DNA of 64,000 nt, from the NCBI RefSeq assembly GCF_000499385.1, contig NW_013654618.1, positions 1 to 64,000 of the forward strand. Reading direction: 5' to 3'. This DNA is from Eimeria necatrix (lineage: Eukaryota; Apicomplexa; Conoidasida; Eucoccidiorida; Eimeriidae). Numbering within the stretch: position 1 is the first letter of the stretch; the number at the start of each line of letters is the position of its first letter. Positions 33,301 through 45,663 of the stretch are shown in pieces. The translations under genes were made by a program, and so were the position numbers. The notes below the pieces were generated by a model that worked only from the letters and a program-made list of their open reading frames with translations, was not told where the DNA came from and ran no database searches.

Positions 33301-35655
33301 TGAAGCACATAGATTGCTGACCTTCATCTTCATGATGCGTACAGGAGGGGAAAGCTACCGAAGAAACTTGGAGAGCTGACATGGTCTGATTATAAGCAGG
33401 GCCGTAGCGAATTTTACATGTAAGACCACAAGATGCTAATTTGCCGGTGGATTACACACAGACCCTATGGTTTAAAGCGAAGAGCGGCAGTTTTTCAGTC
33501 TCTGCGGGTTTAAATGCTTCAGGCCAGAGGACTTTGTTGTCGGGAAGGACATAGAAGTCTACGGGCGTCAATTTCATATTTATGACTGTGACGGGTTCAC
33601 ACGGCAGTTCTACCGTGAATACCTGAATATCGAACAAGGCAAAGAAGTTATTCCAGATGAGAAGCCCGTAAATAGGATTCTGTGGTCGAATAGACTGCAC
33701 ATTGTATCAATGTTCTTGCAGCGACGTCGCCAGAACTGCGGGGACTCGTTTCAACTATTCCAAAAGGCCACTGAACTTTACGTCTCTCGCAGGATTTACC
33801 AGCAATCACATGGCCTCCTCACGCCCTTGGAATCGGATCAGACGAAGACACGCTGCAATCTTGCATCAGAATAGTATGGAACGCACTAAGGAAAGAACAA
33901 AGACAGCTCAGGCACAAATGATCAGCTAACCCTTTTTTTCGATTAGTCCTTTGCCGTCCCAGAACCACTACATGCCTTTCGTAACACGCATGATCTGCAG
34001 TGTCAGTTGAGCATGAAGGGGGACTGTTGAAGCTGATACGATCCGCAGAATCCTAAACGCCCGCAACATAACGAGCGTGACGTTCTTTTTGGAGAAGATT
34101 TCACCCTCACCTTCCAGGCAAGTTGAGTTCACGATAGAAAAGGCACATAATAGCCAAAATTTAACATTGCAGTGCTAAGGTCTTCGTCTAACAATGCCGT
34201 ACGAGCAACACACATTTTTTCACGGAAAGAAAATGGTTTTTTTTTGTTCCCCTGGATCTTGCGGTTACTCGCAAATTTTCGTCTGTGAGGCCTACAGGCG
34301 GAGCTGATTAGCCCAAAAAGAGAAGACGAGGGAAGGGAGTTCCGAATCTCGATTCGTGAGCTGACTGACAAAATTATGGTGTATGAATATTCAAAACGCA
34401 ACTCTGGCCATGTACGTCATCACGCCGTACTGAGAGCTTCTTGAAGAAGCTGCGTTTTTTCCAGGGCATCAGTTAAAAAAAGCTAAAGGCACCGCTAGCA
34501 AGCTTCCTTAGTCGACAAAAGCGAAAAATCTACCTGTAGACTTGTTCAAATTTGTCCTAGAGGCTGCTAGATTCAGCTCCTTGCATGAATCACCTCGGCT
34601 TGTTACTACTGGAGACTTTCTGTAAGCTGTGGTCCTGCGGTAGGCGGGAGGGAAATTCTTAGAATCCGCCCTTCTGACGAATCCCCAAACAGGAAGAAAA
34701 TTTTCAGCTGCAGACTTCTTCGTTGGAGCAGAAGTCGATCTTAATGGATTTAAGTTTAGAATCACTGCTGCCGATGAGCGTACGATGAAGGTATTTCATC
34801 CCAGAGCAGCTAGTCAAAGTAGGGGATGGGATGAAGGCCAGAAAAAATGAAGCGTTGCTCATCATAAAGATAGAAACCAGGGCCGGCCGCAGCTGCCACG
34901 CTAGTTTCAAATGATGTCAGCAGCCAAAAGGAAGCACTACTAACGTTTACGGTAAAATATCTAATGCTACTCCGTAAGCTGCAACCCTGATTGGTCGAGT
35001 CTATCTTTCTTCTTATATCTTTCTTCTATCTGACAATAACTTGCAGCACATGGAAAGGCACACGGAAAAATACCCACGATCCAGTGTGCGCGAAGTATGT
35101 GCCAAGGTGTCTGAAGAGCTCAAAAAAATTAAGGCGAGTGTAGTCTTCTCTTGGAAAGTTCCGACTAAACTTATCGTAGCTGCATTTCAATAGCAATGAC
35201 AGACCGTTTGCTCTGATAAATGATGCATTGCCTCGAGACTGCGCTCACCCTTGATTACTGCAGATCGAATCGGGACCTCGCGTAACGATTGATTGTCTAA
35301 GACAAAATTTGTGTGGATCACTCTCTGTAAGTCAAATTGTAAATACCCCTACCAGAAACCTCCCTACAGTCCCCCAAATGTTGACAGCATCCATTTAAAC
35401 GAGCCTTTGTACTACATAGTGGTCAGCCAAGTAAATATCACGGCTCACATCTTGAGGCCCTTGGCACAGAAGAGCTCCTGCAGAAAAACACGAACTGCTT
35501 CCTTGTATACTTGTTCGTAGGAGCACGAAATTCTGACGCTGAGCCGCGCAGGAGGCGGAGGAACAGTAGAAAGCAGCCTGCCTCACGGCGAAGGTGGAGA
35601 ACTTGCTGGCAGACTCTTCGTCGATTTAGATTCCCTTCTCAAACAACATGACTAA
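30382..35655 (+). CDS. EFHC1: EFHC1/RIB72-like axonemal protein with three DM10 domains
   Basis: Sixteen exons give 620 aa (human EFHC1 is ~640): 30382-30483, 30990-31148, 31518-31805, 31955-32039, 32241-32433, 32638-32723, 32925-32994, 33345-33383, 33523-33667, 33793-33873, 34049-34117, 34298-34411, 34644-34790, 35047-35133, 35264-35326, 35521-35655. All phases agree. DM10-1 (~110-211): SLRFFAFFQEPF to RVFRLVDCDEFTR. DM10-2 (~276-380): KVLVFHCYWENE, RTYYNLHYFLSDDSVEI, DIEVYGRQFHIYDCDGFTR. DM10-3 (~424-526): EGREFRISIRELTDKIMVYE to ADFFVGAEVDLNGFKF. The tail keeps the EFHC block EHEILTLSRAGG, but I see no canonical calcium loop. The family lines the inside of ciliary doublet microtubules; in coccidia only the microgamete is flagellated, so gamete expression is inferred. 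The 34117 donor is GC; two donors read GTCAGC. The first two exons are least certain. Confidence 0.9.
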
Positions 35656-35868
35656 GCCTTAAGGGCCTCCCCGTTCATTCCAAATCCCCTTCTGAGGAAA
35701 AAAAGAAGCAACAAAGGACGACGCAAACATGGATCTCCACAACAGCATTGTAGAGAAGAGCAAATGGGCTTGCCTCAAAGTGTACAACATTTAAAGAAAA
35801 AGCGACAGGCAAACAACGAGAGAGTCGCGCCGTAGGTAGCGCAAGAAACATACCCACTCTTGTCATGG

Positions 35869-36981
35869 TTACAGTCCTACAACCGCCGGCCAAACAAAGT
35901 CGATTGCTGCGTTTATCTCTTCGGGGCTTTTGCACCCCAAAACGAGGATCTTTCCCGTTCGAAATATCAAACACGTAGGTCCTTTAGCTCGAGCTGCTCT
36001 CCTTCCCCGAAACTCTCTTCCAACATCTTCTGCATCAATGGAGAGCATGTCTCCACCTAAAAAGAGACAAAACGGATAAAAACTTGAGAGAGCAAAAACA
36101 CGGAAGTCACCCCGTGGGAAATCAATGGGAAGCCAAACCGCTCAGGCTGCCTGCGGGCAAGCAACAGTAACCTCCATCGTGTCGCTTGTCGTTCAACTTA
36201 CCGAAACCATCAAGCGCAACTGCACTACCTGCACTGTGGCACTGAGCGGCAGTGGACGCTTGGATGTGCGGAATGCGCACCGCTACACCATCTCTTGTGT
36301 CGATGGCGACAGTGCGGATCTGCGGATGGTCCAGCACAGTGGGGATATCGGGCCGAAAAGAACCTCCCAAATCGACCCGACAAACGAGCTGCAGCACTGA
36401 CGATGCCTCAGGGCTGAACTCTATCTCAGGATTGCAAACGTACTCCACTATTGGCTGATCTTCGCAGTTTCCTACACCATGGCCCTGAATAAAAGAACAT
36501 ACACAAAGCTGATGAGTCCAGTGAAAGTGAAGTCACTGCTAGCCAGAGTCAAACAAGAACTGCACTCTCTAATTACGGCGGAATGCACCTGCGTTACTGG
36601 TTTCCACCATATCCTGTACTTGAGCTTGTATGCAACCCTGTAGGCTTGCCACAGGGCTTGTTCTTTCGTAATGCCACCCATAATGGATAGTGTCCCAGTG
36701 GGCGATAGCAGGGCAGTGCAAGCCGGTCGCTGCATTCGGAATATTACTGGCTGAGAAACGCCTGCTCCCACTTCTGCCTTGGGCAGGCTGCGCGCGATGA
36801 GCAACAAATCTGTGCGGGAGAAGCCACAAGGGCAGACGCGAACGCTGAGCCACAGGTTTGTGATAAACGCTGAGGGATTCAGCTGCCCACTAAGAGGCAA
36901 AGGGATGGGCTTGGGGGGCAACTCGAGTGCCACGGGGCCTGCTTCCCCGCTTGCCGGCGGGACAGGCACCAGTGTGCCCAT
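35869..36981 (-). CDS. Divergent TATA-binding-protein-like factor
   Basis: Three exons (36981-36589, 36484-36202, 36056-35869) give 287 aa with consistent phases. ATG 36981 is the first in this exon; an upstream exon is possible because an acceptor-like AG precedes it. After a Pro-rich leader, repeat 1 of the TBP saddle reads PKAEVGAGVSQPVIFRMQRP, TALLSPTGTLSIMGG and EQALWQAYRVAYKLK. Repeat 2 begins at GHGVGNCEDQPIVEYVC, is interrupted by about 60 poorly conserved residues, and closes with PTCLIFRTGKILVLGCKSPE then INAAIDFVWPAVV. TBP nucleates RNA polymerase pre-initiation complexes. The insertion and loss of several saddle residues suggest a TBP-related paralogue rather than canonical TBP. 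It is convergent with EFHC1 (213-nt gap). Confidence 0.8.
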
Positions 36982-38910
36982 TGGCAACACAGCTGAGCAC
37001 CTATAGGAGCCAGACCTGGACAAATCACCTACAGTGCAGCGACACTGCGGCGTGGCAGTCTCCCCCTAGTGTGGGTGAAAATGTAGGGCATTGCAGCAGC
37101 CACGAGAAGAACAGCAAGCACTTCGACAGCACTACGATTACTTCAGCAGTGGAACTTCTCAAGCAGCCCGGAGAACGAGCGGGAAGAAAGGCTAGGCCCC
37201 AGCCTACGCCTCCGCAGCTGGAAGAAACCCGATTTTGCGGCGCTCCAGTCGGGTCAATCTCACCGTTCATGTATACAACAAGGCATGCATCCTTATTCGA
37301 ATCTGCTTCTGAGTGAATCCAAAGAGTGTCCGAAAACGTGCTCTGGGGCTGGAGAAGAGTCGCCCTGACGAGCTTCCGATTAGAAACTTTCCGATAGTTT
37401 TGTTGCTGTGTCTTTATTTTTATTAACTGATAAATATGATTAAATATGGACTACTTCTGTTGTGTATCTCACTGTAATGCAGATAGTGGAACGTGCTGGT
37501 TGTACGATCCGCACAGCGGCGTGGGAGAATAAAGCATAGTTGGGACTTTTCTTTTCTTTCTCTTTTTATTTCCGTAGCTAGCAAATATTAACATTTCGGA
37601 AAATCTGAGCAGTTTATCCCGCAGCGTATGACGAGTATACTGAGTACTGCGCAGTCTCGCCTCGTGTTTTACAAGCTGTTCACCCTGTCCGGTGTTATCT
37701 TTCGCATCAAGCCTGTACTTAGCCCGATGTGATTTTAGTAGCTGGCCAGCCCTTTTTAAGCTGCAATTTGTCCACAAATACTATGCCCAGGTGTATCATT
37801 ATTGTGTGGTCATACTCCTTGATCTACTGTGCTCGATGAGGAGCCGCATTGCGTTAACCTGCCACTTCACAACTGCTTGTACTAAGGTCTTAAGAGAATC
37901 TGAGGCTTTTCGCAAGAGAATCCGAGGTTTTAAGAGAATCCCAGGGTAATCCGATACGTGCGACCGTCGAGCCCTCTCATCTTCGCTATCCCGTGCTCTG
38001 CTGCCTGGTTGGTAACGGGCAGTCCACAAGGTGTCACGGGTAAATATTTTAATAAGTGCATCACAAGGTGCCAACCGGGGACCACCCTTGAGAGGAAGCT
38101 AGTGGCCGCGTGATGCCTGTCGTAAGAAGACACCCAGAGGGGCTCTAACTTAAAGGGCATGAAGTCTGAGATTGGCTTCACTGGCTTACATTTTCCGTGC
38201 GTGGGAACACGAAATATTGAGAAGTAGCGTGGGATAGTCTTCAGCATAGCCGGCAGTGCCGCATTCAATTAGGCTCAAATGGCGAGAAACTCAGTTATCC
38301 TCCAGAGGGGATGAGCTGTATCGCGAAACTAGGCGTTCCGTTCCTTCTTTTGGTTGCACAGAAACATCGTGGTACAGGAAGCCGTCATCAGCTCCCAAGT
38401 CCCCAATCCGACTCGGAAATCATCGAGCCAAGCTACTACAAAGAACTGTGGACCATCGCATAGCTTGCACGGTTGTTTCCCGTGGGGCAAGCTGTCGTAG
38501 ACAATGGGAAATCCCACCGCATTGCCACAGGGACTACGTTTGGAGAGTCTCCGCCTCTTTGTTGTTCTGTACTTCCTTACATCTATCGAATGCCTAGCTT
38601 CCTGGTTGCTAAACCACTCCCTCTGTCTCGCGGGCTTTACAGAATACGAGCTGCTATAAACTAGTAGTGCATAGCGTGAGCTGTTGAAATGAAAACCGCT
38701 GTGCTCGATATACTGAACCAAGCCAGGTGGCTTAATATTCACGCGCGCTTCCGTGTGAGCGACCACTGCCCTGCTGCTGTCGCACTGGCTCGTACAAAAC
38801 CACTGTCCTGCAGCTGTGGCACGAACCCATGTAGTTCCCATGAAAAAAACATGTACAGATTGTGTTGACTCTGTACAATGCGCGCTACTGTTGCATTCAA
38901 CAGACATTAG
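36982..38910. other. Intergenic region between TBP-like and RPB2 genes
   Basis: Contains the TBP-like 5' flank and the RPB2 3' flank. The area around 37.38-37.45 kb is AT-rich. A 192-codon minus-strand ORF (38329-38907) directly follows the RPB2 stop; it lacks recognisable motifs and is not called. A 129-codon plus-strand ORF (36927-37316) overlaps the TBP-like exon and is a shadow. Confidence 0.45.
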
Positions 38911-41900
38911 CTACGCAACCTGCAGGACAAGCTTCGGGTATATGCACATCGAAGTGAGCTCCTGGAGGAGGAGCTTGCATGCGTATGGTATGTAAACCTG
39001 GGATATTTTGTTGCTGTTCCCACATAGCTTACATTCGAACGCTAGCCGTTGAAGGTCAGCTACGCACATCGTGCCGCATATATCACAGCAATGAATCCTA
39101 TACGCATCACTCTGATCAAAAAGGCGCTCTTTCAGCATCCGCGCTGCTCCGTGTGATATCATGCAATCTCTCTCCATCTCTCCAAAACGTAAACCACCTT
39201 CCCTACTCTTGCCCTCCATAGGCTGGCGCGTCAGTGCTGCGACAGGACCCCTTGCTCTTGCATGAATCTTGTCATCCACCATGTGCTTGAGTCTCTGGTA
39301 ATATGTCGGCCCAATAAATATAAGTGAAGGCATATGCAGCCCTGTGTGACCATGATAGAGCCGTTCATTCCCGTGCCTCTCGAAGCCAAGACGGTGCAAC
39401 TCTCCAGCGATCCAAGAGACAGTGTACTGAAGTGCAGCACACACACTACGACAGAAACCTCAATAGGAACTTCACTACAAAAGCTGTTCCACAGAGCACA
39501 ACCAACTACAACGGAAGAATTCCGGAGAGATCAAGACAAGAATAGAAGAGGTAAAAGTCTCACGTCCTTGAGTTCCCCCGTAATCCCTACAAACATGCGT
39601 GCAGGATGCTCAGTACACTTGGGGCTGTTCTTGTTACACAACGCATGTGCAACTCGCACATTAACGCAAAGCCGCTATGACTCACATCGTTAAACGGAGT
39701 GGCATCTCCTTCTCCACCAATGATGGCAGCTGTTTTCCCAAGCAAACACTCGACAAGGTGACCAATGGTCATGCGAGAAGGCACCGCATGCGGATTCATA
39801 AGCAGGTCCGGAACAACGCCATCCTGTGACAGGAAATAGTCCAGCCTGCATATTTGGAGAATTCAGAGTGAGTGCTGCTTTTATGGCAGCCAAAGCAGTT
39901 AGAGTACGTTCGAAACTTGACGGCATCGGTATGAGGGAAAAGCGAGGAAACAAGAAGGGAGTGAGTACCTCCGTAAACGGCATATCTTCTTGCCTATATG
40001 TGATACCAATGGTTCCCTTCTGGCCATGCCGACTCGCGAACTTATCTCCCGTTTGAGGGATTCGGACACTCCTCACTTTCACCTTCACAAAGCGAGAACC
40101 CTTGGAGTTGACGCTCAGCATAACTGTATCTACGACCCCTGATATTCATAGAAGTCACACAACGGGAGTAATCTAAACTGTATGCTTGCCCAAAGCTACG
40201 ACAAGGCAAATAATCCATGCCAATGAAGACCTCGCTTGTCCACCAGCACCAATATGAACAACGAAGAGCGAACTTCGCAAACAACTAGTAGGCTTGCACC
40301 GTGCCAAAAAAAAGTTACGCATTCCCTCTGGAGCCCGCAGGTAAAATGATTGGCTGCTGTAGCAAATTTTGGATGTGCTGTATTATGAACGCGACCCCTC
40401 ACGAAGAGACACGGACGTTTAAAATGAACTAGATCCATTTCAGTGAGTGCGAAATCACTTTCCATGCGCAAGCATCAAAGCGCACTCACCACTTTCAGAT
40501 GATCGTAGACAAAGCGAGCAGTCCTTCTTCGTCTTGGAGAGATTGGCCTCTGCTCCAGGAGGCGCGAGTGGATCATTGTCATCAAAATTTGGAGACGTCT
40601 GCTCAGAAGGCACCCGAACCCGCAGAAGGTGTGAGTGGGGCCTTGTCAACCCTATGTTACCTTGCAAACAAGAATGCCGTTTAGTGACTGAAGGAGAGTA
40701 CTCTGTCACCACTTATATGACGCAGCGAATCCAGCATGGTAGCATACCTTCCCTACAATGACATCGTCTCCAAGCACTCTTGATCCAGGCTCTACAAGGC
40801 CATCCGTGTCCAGCTTTGAATAGTCACCCCTTTTCATACCAGAGGTTGTTTCTGGGTTAGGCTGTTCAAATCCCTCCACAATCATAGATCCCTGCTGTTT
40901 CTCTTCCGCACAATACGTGCGACAGAAAAGACTCCTGAACAGGCCCCTGTCAATGCTGTTCCGATTCATAATTAACGAGTCCTCTTGGTTGTAACCCGAA
41001 TAGCACAAGATTGCCACAATAGTGTTGATGCCCGCAGGAAGCTCTCGAAACTTGAGGTGTTCCATGGCTCGAGTGCAGACTAGTGGCTTCTGAGGGTAGT
41101 AGAGCAGATGCGCGAGCGTGTCTAGGCGCAAGTTGAAATTTGTTGTGTATACACCCATGGCTTGCTTGCCCATGGCACTTTGGTAAACGTTACGAGGGGA
41201 CTGGTTGTGGTCCGGAAATGGAATGATTGAAGCGCAAACTCCCAGAATCAACGAAGGGTGGATCTCACAATGCGTGTATGGGATCGACCTGTGTAAAAGA
41301 GAGAAAGATAAGCAGAACTACCATGCCCTTCACTCCTTGTTTGTTCGAAATGCATCCAATACGCATGTTGGCATGTCTACACTTGTTCACATATTCATCC
41401 AACTACAGGAAGCCCTGCTCTCGAGTGTGTGCCATTGGAAGCACTTGCAGTTGCATATATACAGACACGCGCGACATCACGTTTGCGGACAACATGGAAA
41501 TTTGTTGGCACTTGCGTACTTCCCCTTCTCAGAGAGATCTTTGTGGAACATGGCCACCATCGAAGTCTCTTCTTCTTCGCAGTCGATGTATTCGATAACA
41601 CCACAGGACATCAAGTGGTTCCAACCTGCGCCCTTTTCGGAGGTTCCAACCATAGACCTAACCTTGTCTACATCTGCCTTTCTTATTCGCAGTTGGCCCG
41701 TGTCCTGGTGAAACCAAAAGCGCAAAACAAAATCGATGCAGAGTGTCGAGCGAACTGAACTTGCCTCCAGTGCAGAGACACTAAACACATCCAAAGCAGC
41801 ACTACATTAATGGTCGTAAGCCGTTGCATCAGCTATTCAGAAATGATTAGCTTTCCCTGTTCCTTTAGGTACTGCAACTGGAGGAACCTGTCAACATTCA

Positions 41901-44900
41901 GCACGAATTAAATGCCTCTGTTCAGCCTCACACTGTCGACAACGTAAAGGGGCCGCATAGCTCGTCCGGCGTCAGTGAAGATTTTGACCTCCTGAAGGGG
42001 CCAACGGAACAAAAGCCAGAAAACGCAGACACCAGATCCATCCTGAGAAGCTATACTCTACGACGGCCTGCCAACAAAGATGTGTTGCAAGGCTGTCCAA
42101 GTGCTGACTTGGTAGGGTGAGGCGCAAAATAACAAAAGGTCAATCTCTAGTTGGCCTTTAATACTCACGCGATTGATAATGTCCCTAACTATTGAAGTGT
42201 CATTCCTTATGTGCCCCTTTCTGCGAATTTCCTTGAGAGTGTTGCAGAGAGTTTCAGCTTCATCGAAGCATCCAGCCCAGTCTCCGTTTATAAAAACTTT
42301 ACAACGATCTTTGATACTTTCTGGAGATATTTCGTCTAGTCCATCCAGCCCCCAATCCTAAAATAAACACAATCCCGTCAGTTTCTCAGCAACTGGACCA
42401 ACTTAAGAAGTTATTTATGGGGAGAGCCGAAGTGGTGAGGCATAATCACAAAGTTCTGCCAATATTTCACGCTTTGCAACACCAATGGCCAAAAACATAT
42501 CACAATGACGCTGACGATTTAGTCGCAAGGAAAATCTGCTTTAGGTTAAGCACCTGCTAACTCATGAGCTGCGTGATGCCATACTTTACATAATACAACT
42601 TAGCGACCGTGGCAGAGAGAGAGGGGGTTTGCTGGTGCAGGGCTTAATGTGTCTACGTTTGACGTAAGATATCTAAATACGGGCAGCTCGCACCTCAAGG
42701 AAGTCCCGGATATTTTTAGTAGGAGCACCGACAGAAATTTTGGCCATGAGTGCGAGATTTTTGACGAGGCCCACAGCCTGCCCTTCAGGTGTCTCAGCAG
42801 GGCAAATCATACCCCAGTGAGTGTTGTGCAGCTGTCTCGGCTTTGCCATTTTACCTTCTCTACCGAGAGGGGTGTTGAGGCGCCTTAAATGAGAGAGGGC
42901 GGAGGAGAACGTCAGGCGATTCAGCACCTGCGAGACGCCTGTGCGCACCACCTTGCCCTCCCTGTCTCTCCCCCAATTTCCAGTAGCTAACTGGTACTGC
43001 AGTCCCTGCGTGATGGGGCTCGCGCTCCGAACAGCACCCGCGACGTCAAACGTCTTGCCGTGGTCAATCTGCCTCTGCAGAATTCGCGTTACGTCCTTCA
43101 CCAGTTTCCTGAAGAGCGTTCCAAAAGAAGCTGCCATCAACGGCCCACTGAGATCCAACCTCTTCTTTCCAAAATGATCCCTATCATCTTGATTAATTCT
43201 GCCTAACTCCGCCAGCAACAACCGGTGGACCATGTAGCCCACAAAGTAGGCTTTTTTGCCCTCGCATCCCGGCTCCGTTCCAACATGGGGCAGCACCTCT
43301 TTACGTAGCAGCTCCCGCGCGTACTGCAGCCGACTCTCCCTTTGAGCCCCCACTGTTGGGCCCCTTTTGCCAATGAAGTCTAGACAGGCCTCCTGGGTGT
43401 GAAACTCAAAGCCTTCCTCAAGAGACGGCTTCAGTAAAGCGCACAGCTGCTCGTCACGGGTGTCATATGCAACCCTCAAGAGAATATCCAGATCACTCAC
43501 GCAGCTGCAAGAAGGAACACCAAAAAAACGGCACGACCAAAAGTTGCTCGCCAAAGGAATATTGGCCAACCGACAAGCTGACAGAAATTCATAAAACAGA
43601 TAATAAATTGTCAAGCATGCGCACATGCATGGCTAACGCGTTGACGTGAGTCTCCGTATAAGTAAAATCACTCCGCCATAGAATTTCCGTTCTAAACCCC
43701 GAATACGGGAGGATATAAGAATTTTTACTCTTCAGGTAACTAAAAGAGCTATGCAGCCATTGTGTCTGATGGTTTGAACCGCGTTCATGAGCTAGGGATC
43801 GTACAGCGCTCACCCCAAGGCCCTAAAGAGAATAGCGATAGGAATGTCTGTGCGAATGTACGGTAGGGCAGCAACCAGCTGGCCTGCGCCTTTTCCTCTC
43901 CCAGTGTCTCCAGTCATGGTTCTTTTCTTGATTGCAAAGCCGCTCGTTGCCTGATTTCCTTGCATCTGACTCCTTACCTGCGCAGTGACGCAGTCTAAAC
44001 ACTCTGAACTTTACACCAGTAGCTCCCACATCAAGGCCTCATCACGCACAAGGTTGTAAAAACGGTGAACGTTACACCAAATGCACTGCGCAAACTCCTT
44101 TTGGCGCCAAAATCACTTCAGCTCTCTAATCCAACAAAATGTTTTGACCCCTGGGTTTCAATTGCTTCTTCCTAGGAAAAGCACATGCCCAAAAGCTGAC
44201 TTTACCTCAGCAACCCAGGAAAATTTCGACGGCTGTGCCTTCTTGAAAACGTAAACAAAGTTTGAGGCCATCCGTTCTTGCGCTACCAACACCTGCAAAA
44301 CAGAAAACGATGCCATTCTCGTGGGCGGTGCCCGGCAGCAGACGAGAATGCGCTAACTTTGTAGTCCACAGCTGGAAACGGCGATTCTACCAACCTTTTC
44401 ACTTCCATTAATTATGAAGTAGCCTCCCTGATCGTAACTACACTCCCCCACATCTGGCAGCTGTTCAGCTGCTATGTCATGGGTCCAGCAATAGAAAGAC
44501 TTGAGCATAATCGGCAAGCGCCCCAAGCACACGCGCTCGTAAGAATGACGCTCCTCGACGATCTGCAAGTTCATACAGCAGAGAAACTCGTGTAAATTCC
44601 ACCTTCCTGACAGGGGAAGGCAAGATATCACAAAGCCACCCAACCATCCCTACTGCTTCAAGAATACGGCTACCGCACGGGCAACTCTGCTTATGCATAT
44701 TCCATCCGTCCAGATGCACCCCAGCAGCATGGCCTGAAGCACGCAATCTAGTTCTGCCTGCAAATGGGGCGTCAACAAGCAAGAACAGCAGCTGCAGTGG
44801 TCAATCTGCACCCTGCACCATATGACACACTTCTTCGTTGGTAATTGGGTCGATCTTGTATGTGGTTTGTTCAATAGAGACAAACAGAGAGCTGCTGTAG

Positions 44901-45663
44901 GTCAGGTTTCGGGTGCGTGACTCTTGCGGCCACAAATTCTTCTGCATGCCTTCCTTCTCCTGAGCGGCTGGGCGGTTTAGAGAAAGCTGACCAAACTTAA
45001 GTCGGTAGCGAACGTCAAGTTCCACATCCTCTTCAGGCCGGTACTGAGGAGATGGCCTGCACCAATACGCACACTTTCCTAAATGCGGCCACCTAAATTA
45101 TATGCCTCGAAGTCCAGACGGCAAACCGTCTAACTCCCCAATACGCAACTGACCAGGAAGTAAGGGAATGGTTTGTAGCGACCTTTGGTTACTCAGAACG
45201 AAAAAGCTGAGCTGTACTTCCAGTAGATCATTACAACTCTCTAATTTGTGAAGTGCTCCTTCACCCCCAACCCGCCACAACTCTTTTGTCATGTGCACAG
45301 GGTTGTTTGGATTCATCAGCAAGAATCAAAGGGATCCACAGCCCATGCAAATGTACGTCTACACAGAGAAAAAAATCTAGATTTGCACCTTATTTCTATG
45401 GGGGGATGTGCGTCGATTATTTCTTGCAACTTGTAGCTGGCGAAGTCGTTGAAGCTTTCAACCTGCTGCGAGACCAGACCTTTTCCTTCAAAAAAAGAAC
45501 CAACAACTGCCCAGGTATCTTCCGAGTCTATCTCCTGCTGCTGCTCGTCGTGCTGGTCTTCTTGCTGCTGCAGCTCGTCGTTTTCATCTCCCACCCTTGA
45601 GGGAGAGTTTGAACCGACAGCAAGCCCATAGTCGCTCGCTCCCTGGCTGGGGTAGCTCTCCAT
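38911..45663 (-). CDS. RPB2: DNA-directed RNA polymerase II second-largest subunit
   Basis: Fourteen exons give 1216 aa, the usual RPB2 length: 45663-45389, 45056-44819, 44562-44395, 44292-44206, 43977-43814, 43504-42694, 42357-42169, 41991-41932, 41704-41520, 41288-40748, 40598-40490, 40138-39969, 39823-39686, 39426-38911. Every phase agrees. ATG 45663 (MESYPS) is chosen because the longer frame upstream lacks an ATG. Landmarks in order: [167 protein letters not shown], and the C-terminal Cys4 zinc site [13 protein letters not shown]. With RPB1 it forms the Pol II catalytic cleft. The KTSP...[10 protein letters not shown] block places it with Pol II rather than Pol I or III. Confidence 0.97.

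Noticed and set aside
38329..38907. 192-codon minus-strand ORF directly after the RPB2 stop
   Set aside because: No motif, odd composition, no splice link; most likely chance in the RPB2 3' flank.
43740..43785. tRNA B-box-like GGTTCAAACC on the minus strand
   Set aside because: No A box at the right distance and no cloverleaf; it lies in an RPB2 intron.
45098..45322. 75-codon frame inside the first RPB2 intron
   Set aside because: RPB2 exons 1 and 2 join in phase without it and no RPB2 family sequence is missing between them.
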